From positions 1 to 6,144 of the forward strand of contig JAKCAB010000890.1 in the NCBI GenBank assembly GCA_021839785.1: a stretch of 6,144 nucleotides of DNA. Reading direction: 5' to 3'. The notes beneath the pieces were generated by a model. That model was not told the DNA's origin and searched no databases. It worked only from the letters and a program-made list of their open reading frames with translations. The DNA comes from a bacterium. Its GTDB lineage: Bacteria; Verrucomicrobiota; Verrucomicrobiae; Limisphaerales; J093. Made by a program: the position numbers and the translations under genes. Shown here piece by piece: positions 5,222-6,144 of this stretch; the first letter of the stretch is position 1, and every line of letters begins with the position of its first letter.

Positions 5222-6144
5222 ATGAATCGTCGGTTCGCTTTGGCCTGGCTGGGTGCGGCGCTGATCTCGGCGGCAGCACAGGCCCAATTGGTGCCCTTCG
5301 TCCTGCCATGGAACGACGCTTCGCCCAGCGTCACGGATTTGTCGGCGATGAACCCGCCCATCGGCCCGAGCTCGCGCGTGACTGTGAACGCCGATGGGCA
5401 TTTCGTCGCGAACGGCGAGCGGGTGCGGTTTCTCGGCGTGAACTTCGCCGGCGATTCGCCGTTCATGCCTACCAACAAGGCTGACGCCGTGGCCGCGCGG
5501 CTCGCGAAGTTCGGCGTCAACTGCGTCCGCTTTCATCACCTGGACGCTCCGTGGGCGACCGGCGGCGGCCTGTTGAGCTATACCTCCACGTCCAGCCGCG
5601 CCGTCAACCCCGCCCAACTCGAGCGCGTGCAGTACCTGGTTTCCCGCCTCAAGGCGCACGGCGTCTATGCCGACATCAATCTCCTGGTCGGCCGTGAGTA
5701 CCGATCCGGCGACGGCCTCGGCCCGGAGGTGACCACGATGGACTGGAAGGACCAGCATATCCTGGGTTTCTTCAACGACACCGCGCTCGCGCTCCACAAA
5801 GAATACGCCACGCGTCTGCTCACGCCGGTCAACAAGTTCACGGGACTGTCGTTGGCGCAGGATCCGGCGGTGGCGTTCGTCGAGATCATCAACGAAAACG
5901 GGATTCTCCAGAAGTGGTTCGACGGTGGCCTGGACCGGCTGCCGGCACGCTATGCCAGCGAGTTGCAGGCGCGCTGGAATGACTGGCTCGCCGCGCGGTA
6001 CGCCGACGACGCCGCGCTGCTGGCGGCCTGGAAGGCGATCGACCAACCGCTCGGCGCGAACCGGCTCAAGAACGGCGACTTCGCGTCCGGCCTTGCGAAC
6101 TGGAACCCGGAGCAGCACGCCACGGCGAAGGCCACATTCACGCG
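5222..6144 (+). CDS. Secreted clan-A (GH5-like) glycoside hydrolase, 3' end beyond the window
   Basis: Open from ATG 5222 to the window edge, 307 residues seen. Residues 1-21 are a signal peptide: MNRR, a hydrophobic core, and an AAAQA cleavage site before Q22. The mature part starts a TIM barrel: FVANGERVRFLGVNFAG at 61-77 is the first strand region, and KFGVNCVRFHHLD at 96-108 the second, with the conserved Arg. AFVEIINENG at 218-227 is the fourth strand, where N224-E225 is the Asn-Glu pair that carries the acid/base Glu of clan A. The nucleophile Glu is not in the window. From about residue 281, RLKNGDFASGLANWN resembles the start of a CBM4/9-like carbohydrate-binding domain, which would sit inside the barrel. 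It should cleave beta-linked polysaccharide outside the cytoplasm; the substrate cannot be told. It is divergent from the sigma-factor gene, 173 bases between start codons. No clear Shine-Dalgarno is present. Confidence 0.85.
   Translation, partial: MNRRFALAWLGAALISAAAQAQLVPFVLPWNDASPSVTDLSAMNPPIGPSSRVTVNADGHFVANGERVRFLGVNFAGDSPFMPTNKADAVAARLAKFGVNCVRFHHLDAPWATGGGLLSYTSTSSRAVNPAQLERVQYLVSRLKAHGVYADINLLVGREYRSGDGLGPEVTTMDWKDQHILGFFNDTALALHKEYATRLLTPVNKFTGLSLAQDPAVAFVEIINENGILQKWFDGGLDRLPARYASELQARWNDWLAARYADDAALLAAWKAIDQPLGANRLKNGDFASGLANWNPEQHATAKATFT

Noticed and set aside
4742..6118. Minus-strand open frame of 458 codons across the glycosidase and the sigma-factor N-terminus
   Set aside because: It is antisense to the signal peptide and barrel of the hydrolase and out of frame with the sigma domain; no recognisable domain.
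1..6144. CRISPR array, tRNA, rRNA or complete insertion sequence
   Set aside because: No regularly spaced repeats, cloverleaf, rRNA-like blocks or transposase coding were seen on either strand.

Overview
This is a GC-rich bacterial chromosomal window with five complete or nearly complete genes, one broken gene and two gene-poor gaps. The gene types suggest a member of Verrucomicrobiota or a close PVC relative. The main clue is an ECF-type sigma factor that runs on into an Ala-rich linker (with a NAVQAAPAGL stretch), one membrane helix, a coiled coil and a periplasmic domain, an architecture I associate with Verrucomicrobiota. Weak or absent Shine-Dalgarno sequences fit this. The placement is inference from gene content; no marker gene is present.

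Layout, left to right. At 1-71 is the possible tail of an upstream gene. At 211-462 and 459-817 (+) is a DUF433 antitoxin and DUF5615 PIN-like toxin pair, joined by an ATGA overlap. The toxin is split by a one-base loss near 594-600. From 818 to 1043 I see no gene. At 1044-2129 (-) is a seven-bladed YVTN/YncE-type beta-propeller, exported, with a good sigma-70-like promoter (2138-2166) that lies unexpectedly close to its longest start codon, and a REP-like hairpin in its 5' end. From 2130 to 2424 there is that promoter plus only an unrecognised open frame. At 2425-3231 (-) is an S-adenosyl-L-methionine hydroxide adenosyltransferase (DUF62) with its Asp-Arg-His triad intact. At 3232-3527 is a gap with repeat-like sequence. 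At 3528-5048 (-) is the membrane-anchored sigma factor. At 5222-6144 (+), divergent from it and running off the window, is a secreted clan-A glycoside hydrolase with a carbohydrate-binding-like segment starting after its acid/base Glu.

The genes do not form one pathway. The most meaningful pairing is the divergent sigma factor and secreted glycosidase, whose start codons are separated by 173 bp. This is compatible with surface-sensed control of polysaccharide degradation, but no regulatory site proves it. The most unusual protein is the sigma factor: its C-terminal periplasmic part ends in a pattern that resembles the beta-domain of secretins.
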